A DNA stretch of 25,710 nucleotides from Mnemiopsis leidyi (taxonomy: Eukaryota > Ctenophora > Tentaculata > Lobata > Bolinopsidae): assembly GCA_000226015.1 (NCBI GenBank), contig JH154783.1, forward strand, positions 15,587 to 41,296. Reading direction: 5' to 3'. Below, in pieces: positions 1 to 8,697 of this stretch. Numbering within the stretch: position 1 is the first letter of the stretch; each line of letters opens with the position of its first letter. The translations under genes and the position numbers were made by a program. Below the pieces are notes generated by a model. It worked only from the letters and a program-made list of their open reading frames with translations. It was not told the origin of the DNA and searched no databases.

Positions 1-413
1 CATCATTTATTCATGCTAGCGTCGTGTTTATGCTTCTGGCGTGAATTAGTCGTTAAAAGGATTTGGTCGGAGCTGAGATTAAAATAGTGCTCATATATTT
101 ATTTCTCTCTGTCATTCGACAAATTACTCAATAAAACGTAAGTTTGAAAGAATTTTGATTGTACTTTACTTTTACTTTTTTGTTTTCCCTGTTTGATCGT
201 ACATCTTGTTGTAGTTGTTGCGAGGTAATTATGTATACATTTCATGATGTGGAATACATTCTGCGGCCTGAGGCAGTTAAAACCTATAATTGAATTGTAA
301 TCGTATACATAATTAAGTTTGATAAAGGAGCTTGCGCGCGGTCGTGCGCGCGGACGTACGGACGGACGCTTTTTGAGCTAATTATCCAAATTTACGCTGT
401 CGATCGCCAACCC

Positions 414-458
414 TTGTTTTGTACTTTTTGTGCACGTGCACAAAACGTATCAAAACAA
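414..458. repeat. Extended palindrome
   Basis: A perfect 20-bp palindrome at 426-445, centred on GTGCACGTGCAC and flanked by T4/A4, sits inside a longer imperfect one. The outer arms, TTGTTTT at 414-420 and AAAACAA at 452-458, are also complementary, with a few mismatches between. In RNA either strand would form a hairpin. It directly abuts the next hairpin, about 75 nt past the PEX2 stop. Function unknown. Confidence 0.7.
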
Positions 459-496
459 TCTTGCCATTTGGGCCCTTCGGGCCCAAATGGCAAGAT
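458..496. repeat. Perfect 18-bp hairpin
   Basis: Bases 458-475 are exactly complementary to 479-496 around a 3-nt loop (TTC on plus, GAA on minus), with a very stable GGGCCC core. It lies 38 nt beyond the PEX2 stop codon, so it would be in that gene's 3' UTR. It resembles the arms of a short foldback element or a structured 3'-UTR element. No target-site duplication or coding sequence was recognised around it. Confidence 0.85.
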
Positions 497-533
497 ACAG
501 GAAAAAATCTCTGAAACAAACCAACAAACAAAC

Positions 534-1337
534 TCAAGGATAACAGAGAGTATCAGTATCAACAAGCGTATCACACACTCCACACCTCTCCCCTAAACAG
601 AAGTGACAATGGAGATGTCCACAACCCGTCCAGACAACATTGACTGCTCTCTCATGACATTCCCCGCAAAGTCCACTCTCCTGCGCGCGTCTTAACCTCA
701 CTATCTTCCTGTACAACCTGGACTTCCACAGCAATGGTAGTGAGGTGTGTAGGAGCTGTGTTAACGATCTGATCAGATGTTTCTCAAACAGGAAATAGTA
801 GTCTGGTAAGTCAGGGAGTGAGGAGGAGGAGGAGGAGGAGGAGGAGGAAGAGGAGGAGGAGGAGGAGGAGGAAGCGGGGTCTGTGTTAGGTTGAGTTGTT
901 GGCGGGGTGGAGAGATACTTGATGTCGAGTACTCTGTCACAGAGTCTCCTGTAATCTCCTTTCTGCAAGAACATCAGATAGTTCCATATTTTAGCCAGAG
1001 CTAGCACTATTTGGAAAGTCTGATACCGGTTCTGAGTAAGGCTGCTGAAGAGATACTGCTTTATAACCCACTCTTTGTCCTTCATGTAAGGAAGCAGGAC
1101 ATCACTGAGGGCTGATGTCAGGGCAGTGGACGTCGCAGTAACCGCTGCCAAGGAACTGCGGTAGCTAGGCAACCTGCCCAACCACAGGACAATGTTAAGG
1201 AGGTCGGAAACGTTTTCAGTTTGGTAAAAACAGAGGGAGAGAGCCGAGCTGAGATCAGAGGTGAGAGAGTTGGCGACTGTTTGCTGTGTTGTCAGGTGAT
1301 TGTCTAAAGACAGACGTGACAGAGCCATTTCTGTCAT
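534..1337 (-). CDS. PEX2: Peroxisome biogenesis factor 2, RING E3 ligase
   Basis: Single-exon frame, 267 aa (human PEX2 is 305). PEX2 is one of three RING peroxins in the peroxisomal membrane that ubiquitinate the import receptor PEX5 for recycling. The segment near residues 110-145, with the core FLQKGDYRRLCDRVL, matches the conserved Pex2/Pex12 N-terminal domain (human FLQRGKFATLTERLLG). The C-terminus is a compact C3HC4 RING: a CGEC pair, then GCGHLHCHFC, then CGVC. All eight metal ligands are present, with a short last loop. About 20 consecutive serines lie between the membrane domain and the RING, encoded by an AGG/TCC-type microsatellite. The start at 1337 is followed by another Met three codons later, and either may be used. 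The upstream acceptor is the weakest of all the genes here (a GGTCAG 17 nt before the ATG). The N-terminal part is divergent, so the name rests mainly on the middle block and the RING. Confidence 0.87.
   Translation of the reverse strand: MTEMALSRLSLDNHLTTQQTVANSLTSDLSSALSLCFYQTENVSDLLNIVLWLGRLPSYRSSLAAVTATSTALTSALSDVLLPYMKDKEWVIKQYLFSSLTQNRYQTFQIVLALAKIWNYLMFLQKGDYRRLCDRVLDIKYLSTPPTTQPNTDPASSSSSSSSSSSSSSSSSSLPDLPDYYFLFEKHLIRSLTQLLHTSLPLLWKSRLYRKIVRLRRAQESGLCGECHERAVNVVWTGCGHLHCHFCLGERCGVCDTLVDTDTLCYP
817..875 (-). repeat. Trinucleotide microsatellite coding poly-Ser
   Basis: A near-uninterrupted GGA/TCC trinucleotide run, broken by single AAG/AGG variants, encodes about 20 serines inside PEX2. 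Length polymorphism in units of three bases would keep the frame. It falls in the linker between the Pex2/Pex12 domain and the C-terminal half. Confidence 0.9.
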
Positions 1338-1822
1338 TTTGGTAATTCTAGTACCTGACCATTATCTGCTACACCTTACTATCTGAGTTATTGAATTTAA
1401 TAACGCTGGTTGTCTTGTCTGAAAAACCAAACGTAATACACCAACGTTAAATTGCCTTGCTTAATTACAGTTCATCAACATCTTCTGCTAAAGCAGCCTT
1501 TAAACGACTGAATAGATGATCTTTAGAAAAGTAAAACTTATGACTGGGCTCTTGAGGTTATTACATTTCTCAAAATTAGAAAGCAAAAAATATAACGCAT
1601 AACAAATTGTTATAGCATGCCTTCATGATTCATTAATTACAAGATAGCATTATATAATACAAACGATATAAGTTATGTACAAAGTTTAAAACGCACATCG
1701 GTCATAATTCTTTCATCAGCAAGTCAAATTATAAATAATGAAATGTGTAAATACGATATCTAATTGATTCATGAAAGGGAAAACCGTCTTCATCAAATTT
1801 TCATCAAAACAAAAATCAGACC
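1338..1822. other. HAUS5-PEX2 intergenic
   Basis: AT-rich spacer of 485 bp between the HAUS5 stop and the PEX2 start. No gene, RNA or strong repeat seen. Confidence 0.6.
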
Positions 1823-3733
1823 TCACGGTGACAAGGAAGACTGTACAAGCCACTTTTCATGAATCTGGTCCAGATTTTTGTCTTCAACTTTAATCCAAGG
1901 AGTCAAATATTGGGCTGGCTGCTCAGAATGAATGTTAATCATTCTCTTGATGGCGGGACATTTTTTCATTGCTCCCTGAACCTTTTCTTCTGATCTCTTG
2001 ATTCGTTCCAGTACATTCTCTGAAGTGAAAGTATCAAAATCATGAAGAGCTTCCCTTAAAGTCTGGAAAACATCAGCACTGTCTGGCACCTCAGTTTGAT
2101 GACACTTGTAAATACTGCCCTGGACACAACCTGCAAGATTCTCTTTATGAGAACTACATATCAAGTCAGACACATACTGAAAGAAAGATTCAGACTCAAG
2201 GTGCAAGGGTAAAGAGGTGTTGGAGAGAAGTTTATGATAGTTAGAACTCTTTTCGAACTGATAGATAGACAAGTCTGATACAGGACAAGATCCAGATGTC
2301 AATGGTGACAAGTAGAGTCTGTCTAGAGGAACACTAAGTAGTGTGGAACTCAGAACCTGAGGATAAGACTTGATTCCCTCTAACTTTGGAGTTAAAATGT
2401 CATCGATAGGCAACAATTTGTCAGCAATAAGCTGCTTTATCGCTGAAGTTTGAGATTCCAAAGCTATGCTTAGGGATCCCGTTTGACTGACCAAAGCTTT
2501 GATTACTTCTTGTTTCTTTTCTTGGTTCTTCTTAAAATCCATTATTGACCTGTGTGTTTTGAGTGTCTGAACCTTTTCTTTGGTCGACAAGTCTTTCTCA
2601 TCTTGCAATCTCTTTATTTCATTCTTGATAGAAGTTTCTTTACATTGGAGCTCCTTTTCTCTTAACTTGAACTTTAAAAGAGCACTCAATGCAGACTTTT
2701 CTTCACTTGACCAAGGTAAAATCTGAACTTTTCGTTCAACTTCTGTGTTTAAGATAGCCAATGTTTTGGCAAATTCTCGAGATTTGTTTCGAAACTTTAA
2801 CATTTCTATCCATTCTCTGCTGACCTTGTTCTGTAAAGCTATGGCATGACTTTCCAAGTCTTTCTCTGAATCGTAATCATCACTCTTACTAACAATGTTT
2901 CCATCAACAACATCAAATTTAAGGTTTTTAAGATCCTTCTCGATGCTCATTGACTCTGTTTGTCCCAGTAAAGTGTTAGACTCATCAGCTGTTATTGCTT
3001 TTATCGCTGCCACGATTTCTTCTGGAGAATAGTCCGAATGGATTTTAGCAGCAGCTTCCCAAACTTTACTCTTTAAAATCGGATCTTCTGTTGCATGAGA
3101 ATTGGAGACGTGAGCATCAAGATACTCTCTTACTTGACCCAAAATGCCCCTGACAGCCCTAGAACATTCTGATTCGATATTTCCACTGCTACCTGACACT
3201 AGAATCTTAGAGAAAGATCCTTCAGACAGTTGATTTCTTTTTGTCGTTGCAGATTGCAGAGCAGAGCTATTTTCTCCAAACTTAGACTGAACTTCAGAGC
3301 AATGCGCAGTTAAAGATTTCTGAAGAATTTCTCTCATCGTGTTATTTGTGAGCTGATCCAACCTTTCACTTTTTGAATTCGAGTCAACTTGCATTTTCGT
3401 TTTCAGTGTATTCATGCTTGCAAGAGTCTGTGAGGACCTGGCCTTTGAGGCAGCAATTTTGGCCAATAGATCCTGTTTGTCTTGTTGTAGCATAGCAACA
3501 TCATGTTTGGTCTTGTTGTAATCCTGCTTTCTTTGAAAACCAGCCAGTTTAGATCTGATCAGTTTAATATCATCCCCTGGAAGGACCAGCTTTTGAATGA
3601 GTCTCCAAAATTCTGCATTGCGACTGTTTTTCGTAATGACTTTCATCTCTGTGTCTGTTATGCGATATCCTAGTAGGTTGCACCATTTTCGGAGGTTGGT
3701 GTGGAGAATTTCTTGCTCTTTTCTTGTTGCCAT
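1823..3733 (-). CDS. HAUS5: Augmin complex subunit HAUS5
   Basis: Single-exon frame of 636 aa, almost the length of human HAUS5 (633). Augmin is an eight-subunit complex that binds spindle microtubules and recruits gamma-tubulin to nucleate new microtubules from their sides. The N-terminal block (about residues 20-75) carries the pattern EFWRLIQKLVLPGDDIKLIR followed by a small hydrophobic/basic helix, which aligns with human [20 protein letters not shown]. Long coiled-coil stretches follow at roughly residues 75-135 and 310-420. The C-terminus (about 605-632), with QPAQYLTPW and a final LDQIHEKWLVQ, parallels the human WWEQPGQ...LPQWRLRWVQ ending. The ATG at 3733 lies 3 nt after a TTTCAG acceptor. 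The middle is poorly conserved, as usual for this family; length and both ends support the name. Confidence 0.87.
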   Translation of the reverse strand: MATRKEQEILHTNLRKWCNLLGYRITDTEMKVITKNSRNAEFWRLIQKLVLPGDDIKLIRSKLAGFQRKQDYNKTKHDVAMLQQDKQDLLAKIAASKARSSQTLASMNTLKTKMQVDSNSKSERLDQLTNNTMREILQKSLTAHCSEVQSKFGENSSALQSATTKRNQLSEGSFSKILVSGSSGNIESECSRAVRGILGQVREYLDAHVSNSHATEDPILKSKVWEAAAKIHSDYSPEEIVAAIKAITADESNTLLGQTESMSIEKDLKNLKFDVVDGNIVSKSDDYDSEKDLESHAIALQNKVSREWIEMLKFRNKSREFAKTLAILNTEVERKVQILPWSSEEKSALSALLKFKLREKELQCKETSIKNEIKRLQDEKDLSTKEKVQTLKTHRSIMDFKKNQEKKQEVIKALVSQTGSLSIALESQTSAIKQLIADKLLPIDDILTPKLEGIKSYPQVLSSTLLSVPLDRLYLSPLTSGSCPVSDLSIYQFEKSSNYHKLLSNTSLPLHLESESFFQYVSDLICSSHKENLAGCVQGSIYKCHQTEVPDSADVFQTLREALHDFDTFTSENVLERIKRSEEKVQGAMKKCPAIKRMINIHSEQPAQYLTPWIKVEDKNLDQIHEKWLVQSSLSP

Positions 3734-3736
3734 AAC

Positions 3737-3747
3737 CTGAAATTTTC
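3737..3747 (-). other. Splice acceptor before HAUS5 start
   Basis: The minus strand reads GAAAATTTCAG then GTTATGG, so the acceptor ends 3 nt before the HAUS5 ATG. Candidate trans-splice site or 3' end of a 5'-UTR intron. Confidence 0.65.
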
Positions 3748-4150
3748 ATGTCAATGATCTCATATTTGGGCAACAAATCATTTGCATGTGCAAATGAATT
3801 TTGTAGAGCATACCTATCAAAGATTAATGAGAAATTTCATTGTTCAGTGCAAAAAAAAGAAATTAAAAAAGTTCAACGAAAAATACTCGTTAAGAATATC
3901 AATAAGTTAGATTCATAAAAACTGAAAGAACTATAAATTATAAAAAATGGTTCCACAGCATAGTCGTTAAGGAGAATATCTGACAGATGTGGTAACTTGC
4001 ATATGCAATGGAAACATATTTTACAAAACTTCCCTATAACAAAAAGTTTTACACAATCAAACATACTTAAATCTCTCCAAAATAAATTAATAATTGACAA
4101 ATTTTAATTACACATAACTCAAACTATCTGCTCTCTATTATACCATAAAA
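3738..4150. other. STAND NTPase-HAUS5 intergenic
   Basis: AT-rich spacer. The one long open frame (about 3873-4100, minus) is low-complexity, hydrophobic, and has no recognisable family. Nothing else seen. Confidence 0.55.
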
Positions 4151-6691
4151 TCACACTATCAAGTTTTTCTTCTTCAACTTAGCCAGCACTGAACTTGCTT
4201 CATTTCTTGCTCTATTTGCTCGAAGATTATCCCCCAACATAAGATGCCCAATACTAACGACATTCAGAGCTCTAACATATTCAGGATCTTCTGTGCCGAC
4301 TTGGTTCTTGTATCCTTCAATAGCTCCCTGGAGGTACTTGATCCCCATGGAGGTTTTACCTTGAAGTAACATAACTTGACCTAGGTCAGTTAGCAGTGGC
4401 CCAAGGATGTCTTGATCGCCAGGCTTGACAGAATTAACAGCTTTTTCCAAATACTTCTCGGCAGATTCATGATCCTCTAGCTCACAGCATACTTGGGCCA
4501 TTGTCTTATTCAGTGCTATAGAATCGGCAAACCTCACAGCTTCATCCAAAAGTTCTTTAGCCTCGGCGTCTCTGGAGTTGTTGTGCAACCAGGCTGCATA
4601 TCTGTGTAGAGCAGAAGCATGGGACGGTCCTTTAAAGTCCACTTCACGAGCTTTAGACAATACAGACTTGAAATCCGTCTCCATGTCAGAGCCTCCTAAC
4701 TCTGACTTGAGATGAAGACTGCAGGTTTCTGCTAGTCCACTGAACATAGGTGGGAGATTGTCGGAGAGTCCAGACAGGTGACCATGCAGAATTATAGACT
4801 CCATGGTTCCCTGTACAGTGTTTGGTATCGTCACATCCACAAAACTCATTACAGATTTCAGAACTTGTTTGTGGTGGAGATCACTGTACTCTGCAAGATT
4901 TGCACGTGATATAGGCGTGGCCTTGTATTTCAAAACTTGTTCGTAAATTACAGGAATCTGAGGACAAATATCTGACAAGGATGTATTTTTTGGGTCTAAA
5001 TGTACTTTGGCTTTGCCCAAAACATCTTGCCGACTCTTCAAGGTTTGTTCATGCTGTCTGAATGTCCAAATTTTTGACATCCAAGTTCGATTATATCTTT
5101 CCTCCTGCTCATAGACCAGAGCAGCTTCAAGAAGATGAACTGTGAAGTCTGTGTGAACAGATTGGAGAAGGGCATGAGTACTCTCATCAACATTAAAGAC
5201 AGGGACATGTCCCCCATACTCAGGATTAAACTTCAACAAGGGGCAGTCTCTCAACATAACAAGTTCTATGTCATCGGGCAAAGTCATGGGTTTTGGCCAA
5301 AGTACTTCAGTGACCTCTTTTAATTGTTCCATGAAATCTTTGCTTGGGTCCATTCCCAGAGATATCATCATTTCATGCCGCTTTCTCTTCATAAATGACA
5401 AAGTACTAGGGTCCACTGGTGCTGCAATTTCCTCTGACACAGTTTCAACAGGCGTGAAAGTTTTCTTGGGACACTTGGAGATTCTGAAGAGGGAGTATCC
5501 AGGGATCACATCAAGGAAGTTATCGTACATGTTGGTGGTCAGGTGGTGTTTGATATACTTATATGGAACAGGGATGTCAGCAGGAAGTTTAGCAATAAAA
5601 TCTAAGGCAAGTAATAATTTTGGTTTTTCAAGGGCTATCAAAGAACAATACAGTCTTATAACATCCTCTGATGGCTTTGTAGAGTGAGCCAAAAGCTTGC
5701 TAAGACTCTCAAAGTCGAAATCTATTCCATTTTCCTGTTCCAACTTAATGCAGTAAGCAGCAGTAGTGATGGCTCGTAGATCATTACCAAAAAGTTTATG
5801 AAGGATACTAGAATCAAAGACTTCACCAGTAGGTGCTATGGAAAAGAAAGCTTTTTCAGCTGTTGCTCGAGGAATCAGCGAGGTCAGAGAGACACCGTTA
5901 CATTCTGGTAATGGACTATCTGATGTGATGATAATTTGACCATCACCCCAATTTTCATATCCAGACAACAACTCTGGTAAATTCAAATCTGGGGTAGCGT
6001 TTTCAAATATAAGCAACCATCTAGATTGCTTTTCTAGTCCTCTACTGATACCCTGAATGAGATTATGATTTTCGGTGGCACCATCAGTGCCCTTATTTTG
6101 TTTCAATTTGTTGTTCAAAGAGGTTAATGAATGAGCTAATGTTTGACTATTTCTAGCGTCTAACGTGAAAACCTGACAATTTCGTCGGTTGGAGAGTTTA
6201 TGAAGTTTAAAGTATAGATGTGGGCCCTCCTGAAGGAAATGTTCGGAATATTGCCGGACAAATTCCGTTTTACCACATCCTCTTGGCCCATGAATATTAA
6301 CCAAGTGACTCCGAGCCTGAATGAACTGTTTTTCAGTTTTAACATCGTCGAACACTGAGAGGGGATAAGTGAAGACCTGATGAGATGGTTTCTGGGGGAG
6401 AACATTCAGGATTATCTGATCTTGAGCGATTGTTTGCTCAGCAACTATCACTATCACAGTCATGATCCCCATCATGACAATAAGTACACGAGTATATCCC
6501 GATATATTTGACTTTACTCCATGGACGACTTTAGTGATTATCCCGCCAGGGCTCTTGGACGAGGAGCTGTAGCAGCGTCCTGGAAGGTCACGTCGACATA
6601 ACTTCAAGTGTCGAGAGAGAGTGGGATTGTTCCTGATTTGAAGTGTTGAGTTCCTGAATAGTCGACATCTCGTGATAGCACGCACGATCAT
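4151..6691 (-). CDS. Predicted mitochondrial STAND-type P-loop NTPase with TPRs
   Basis: Single-exon frame, 846 aa from the ATG at 6691. Residues 1-46 are rich in Arg, Ser and Leu with a single acidic residue (Asp35), ending in GRCYSSSS, a typical mitochondrial presequence with an R-3-like cleavage motif. One hydrophobic membrane segment follows at about 67-84. A P-loop, GPRGCGKT, is at 135-142. RWLLIFEN at 224-231 fits Walker B, and GQIIITSDS at 251-259 fits the sensor strand seen in NB-ARC/STAND NTPases. The following LIPRATAEKAF resembles the helix after it. The C-terminal about 150 residues look like TPR helices (AAWLHNNSRDAEAKELLDEA; CCELEDHESAEKYLEKAV; GQVMLLQGKTSMGIKYLQGA). Inference: an ATP-binding, TPR-containing protein anchored in a mitochondrial membrane, with NLR-like architecture. 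I cannot name an orthologue, and residues about 420-690 have no recognised domain. A GATTG leader separates the ATG from a TTCAG acceptor. Confidence 0.72.
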   Translation of the reverse strand: MIVRAITRCRLFRNSTLQIRNNPTLSRHLKLCRRDLPGRCYSSSSKSPGGIITKVVHGVKSNISGYTRVLIVMMGIMTVIVIVAEQTIAQDQIILNVLPQKPSHQVFTYPLSVFDDVKTEKQFIQARSHLVNIHGPRGCGKTEFVRQYSEHFLQEGPHLYFKLHKLSNRRNCQVFTLDARNSQTLAHSLTSLNNKLKQNKGTDGATENHNLIQGISRGLEKQSRWLLIFENATPDLNLPELLSGYENWGDGQIIITSDSPLPECNGVSLTSLIPRATAEKAFFSIAPTGEVFDSSILHKLFGNDLRAITTAAYCIKLEQENGIDFDFESLSKLLAHSTKPSEDVIRLYCSLIALEKPKLLLALDFIAKLPADIPVPYKYIKHHLTTNMYDNFLDVIPGYSLFRISKCPKKTFTPVETVSEEIAAPVDPSTLSFMKRKRHEMMISLGMDPSKDFMEQLKEVTEVLWPKPMTLPDDIELVMLRDCPLLKFNPEYGGHVPVFNVDESTHALLQSVHTDFTVHLLEAALVYEQEERYNRTWMSKIWTFRQHEQTLKSRQDVLGKAKVHLDPKNTSLSDICPQIPVIYEQVLKYKATPISRANLAEYSDLHHKQVLKSVMSFVDVTIPNTVQGTMESIILHGHLSGLSDNLPPMFSGLAETCSLHLKSELGGSDMETDFKSVLSKAREVDFKGPSHASALHRYAAWLHNNSRDAEAKELLDEAVRFADSIALNKTMAQVCCELEDHESAEKYLEKAVNSVKPGDQDILGPLLTDLGQVMLLQGKTSMGIKYLQGAIEGYKNQVGTEDPEYVRALNVVSIGHLMLGDNLRANRARNEASSVLAKLKKKNLIV

Positions 6692-6696
6692 CAATC

Positions 6697-6710
6697 CTGA
6701 ATAATTTACT
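6697..6710 (-). other. Splice acceptor before STAND NTPase start
   Basis: The minus strand reads TAAATTATTCAG, then GATTG, then ATG: 5 nt between acceptor and start. Candidate trans-splice or 5'-UTR intron acceptor. Confidence 0.6.
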
Positions 6711-7350
6711 ATAAACGTAATGAATCAAAGTATCTCCCAGCAAATGTTAGTCCTCAACAATGACTGAAATATTAATTATTATTGTCAACGAAAATAGTGT
6801 AGATTCCAGTTCTTTCACCGATTTGATAGGGAGAAACAAATAAAACAGAAAGCTCAATTAAAGTGAAAATGGTATAATGTTAAATATATCAATATATTAT
6901 TCATTAGACAAAGCTATAAAAATTTTCAACATTTAAATCAAGCGGGAAGGTAGGTGTCATCAACATCTGGAAACTAAAAATCCGTTTTAGCGAATTTGAG
7001 ACAACAAAAATAAATGAGTAAACCAGCATCTGAAACTTCAATAACAACAACTGTCATCATAAGAACCGGCTAAATTTCCGTTAGATATTGCCGAGAAGGA
7101 AACAATTTAACTGATAGTCGTGGCTAGAAAATCTTGTGGCAATAACTGTGTCTAAATCTAATTAAATCCAAAATCCATCAAAACTTAAGGAAGCGGAAGC
7201 TATCAAAGATTAAAACAGCGGTGAAAAAACTAATTTTCAAACATCTTATTATGAATAACATCACAAAAATAAAATATTGAGAGGGCATTACGGTTAAAAT
7301 AGGTAATTCTAGTTCTGGCTGGGACAATAGTTGATAATCGTACAGCAAAC
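6698..7350. other. KH paralogue A-STAND intergenic
   Basis: AT-rich spacer of about 650 bp. No gene, RNA gene or notable repeat recognised. It contains the 3' UTR of KH paralogue A and the upstream region of the NTPase gene. Confidence 0.55.
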
Positions 7351-8666
7351 TTATCTCCTCCCGTAGCCGCCTGATCCGTATCTACTTGGTGCATTGTAGC
7401 CTTCTTGAGGTGCTCCATAACCACCATAACCACGATCGTCATAGCTACGTGATCCATATGAGTCACCATAACCGCCATAGCCACCGCTTCCATAGCCACC
7501 ACCTGTAAGAAGCGGAAATAAAAACTCCAGTTTACAGCGTAATATTAGCGTATATTAGCGTAATATAAGCGTATATTAAGTACACTCAATACAGGAAGTA
7601 ATTATATTGTACCATGAATATTACTTAAAATGTGCCCAAATCAAACTTGACCGGTGTGAATTAAGTCTTAACAGAATTGAATTAAATTGACGCTCAATGC
7701 TCAAATAGTGCACCGCAAAACATTGCCAGGAGGTAAAGATCTTACCGTACGATAATTGATTAACTGCCTGAACTTCAAAGGTAAGTAAATGATCATTAAT
7801 TAGACGTCACATCAAATGAAGGTCGATTCTCGAAAGTAGCAAGATTGTTTGAAATAGAAGTTGGGAACACGAAACTTAACACTAAAATAGAGGTAATGAT
7901 ACAAAATAATACTAAAGTTAATACCTCCGTAGCTGCTTCTGGATCCACCATATCCGCCATAACCACCTGAACTTCCATATCCGCCATAGGACGATCTTCC
8001 GCTGTCATATCCACCTCCGCCACCACCTCTTCCATACCCATCATCATATCCTCCACCGATGTTGTTGTAGTCCACGAACCACTGCATCCGAGCTTGTCTG
8101 TCTCCGCAGATCGTCTCAATCATTTCCTTGACACAACTGTCTACTTCTTCATGATCTCCCTCCACTGATACTATCCTCTCGTCAAGTCCGGGAGGCGTGT
8201 CTCCTTTCTTGGATGTGTTCACTGCTACTGCATATCTCTCTTTAAGTGCCTTGATGGTCTCTCCTCCCTTTCCAATGATCCTCCCAGCAGATGTATCAGC
8301 TACAACTAGTTTCAGAGCACGTTTCCTCTTCTCGTTTCCCTCAACATCGACAGATTTGGCACTGGGAGGAGGTTTGTCGTTGCGGATAAGATCCTGGATG
8401 TGTTTCACCACCTTCTGGATTGTCTCACACTCGCCTTGCAGGGTCACCACTCTCTCATCTGTACCTGGGAACCTGACCTCTTTTTTAGAGACCTGGATGT
8501 TAATGCCCATATTTTCTTTAATGCTCTTGATTTCTTTGCCACCGTCGCCTATGATTGCGCCAGCACTATAGAATGGACAAAGCATTTTTATGATTGTACC
8601 AGAGCGCATTTCTTTTCGTGGGCCATGGTCAGAGTCAGGACCTCGCTTACGATCGCGATCACCCAT
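7351..8666 (-). CDS. hnRNP K-like two-KH protein, paralogue A (Gly/Tyr tail)
   Basis: Two exons: 7925-8666 and 7351-7502, joined in phase 1 (CGGAG|gtatta ... cttacag|GTGG) into 297 aa. KH1 spans about residues 24-93 and KH2 about 117-186. They begin IIKMLCP and LKLVVADTSAGRIIGKGG and contain LDERIVSVEG, the signature of the hnRNP K/PCBP family, which binds C-rich single-stranded RNA. Animal hnRNP K has three KH domains; only two are present here. The KH1 binding loop is GDGG (40-43), with Asp where Lys or Arg is usual. After KH2 come MQWFVDY and a Gly/Tyr/Ser low-complexity tail split by the only intron, suggesting RNA contact or phase separation. The ATG at 8666 is chosen because the family-like MGDRDRKRGP starts there and a TTCTAG acceptor lies 14 nt upstream. 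Probably nuclear, acting in splicing or mRNA handling. Its neighbours B and C are paralogues. Confidence 0.85.
7535..7581. repeat. Short tandem repeat in intron of paralogue A
   Basis: Four imperfect units of about 10-11 bp with the pattern AGCGTAATATT / AGCGTATATT lie within the intron (7503-7924). The rest of the 422-bp intron shows nothing of note. Confidence 0.7.
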
Positions 8667-8680
8667 GGTGCTGCTATGTG

Positions 8681-8697
8681 CTAGAAGAGAGGGTATT
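8681..8697 (-). other. Splice acceptor before KH paralogue A
   Basis: The minus strand reads TACCCTCTCTTCTAG, a strong polypyrimidine tract plus AG, 14 nt before the ATG at 8666. Confidence 0.7.

Larger units (their letters stand above)
1..533. other. PEX2 3' flank, no gene
   Basis: No open frame of interest lies here. For the minus-strand PEX2 transcript this is the 3' UTR and downstream DNA. AATAAA motifs read on the minus strand at 98-103 and 6-11 are possible polyadenylation signals, both more than 400 nt past the stop. A GC-rich patch (about 333-370) contains GCGCGCG blocks and short GGAC repeats. Two strong inverted repeats at 414-496 are listed separately. Confidence 0.6.

Noticed and set aside
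460..494. Bacterial-type rho-independent terminator at the GC-rich hairpin
   Set aside because: The window is clearly animal DNA with introns, and no U-run follows the stem on either strand.
392..596. Short overlapping frames on both strands around 400-590
   Set aside because: They run through the hairpins and the PEX2 3' UTR, with no conserved features.
3873..4100. 75-codon minus-strand open frame between HAUS5 and the NTPase
   Set aside because: AT-rich, low complexity, no family features; likely chance.
5135..5687. Plus-strand frames inside the STAND NTPase gene
   Set aside because: Antisense shadows of a long, domain-supported minus-strand frame.
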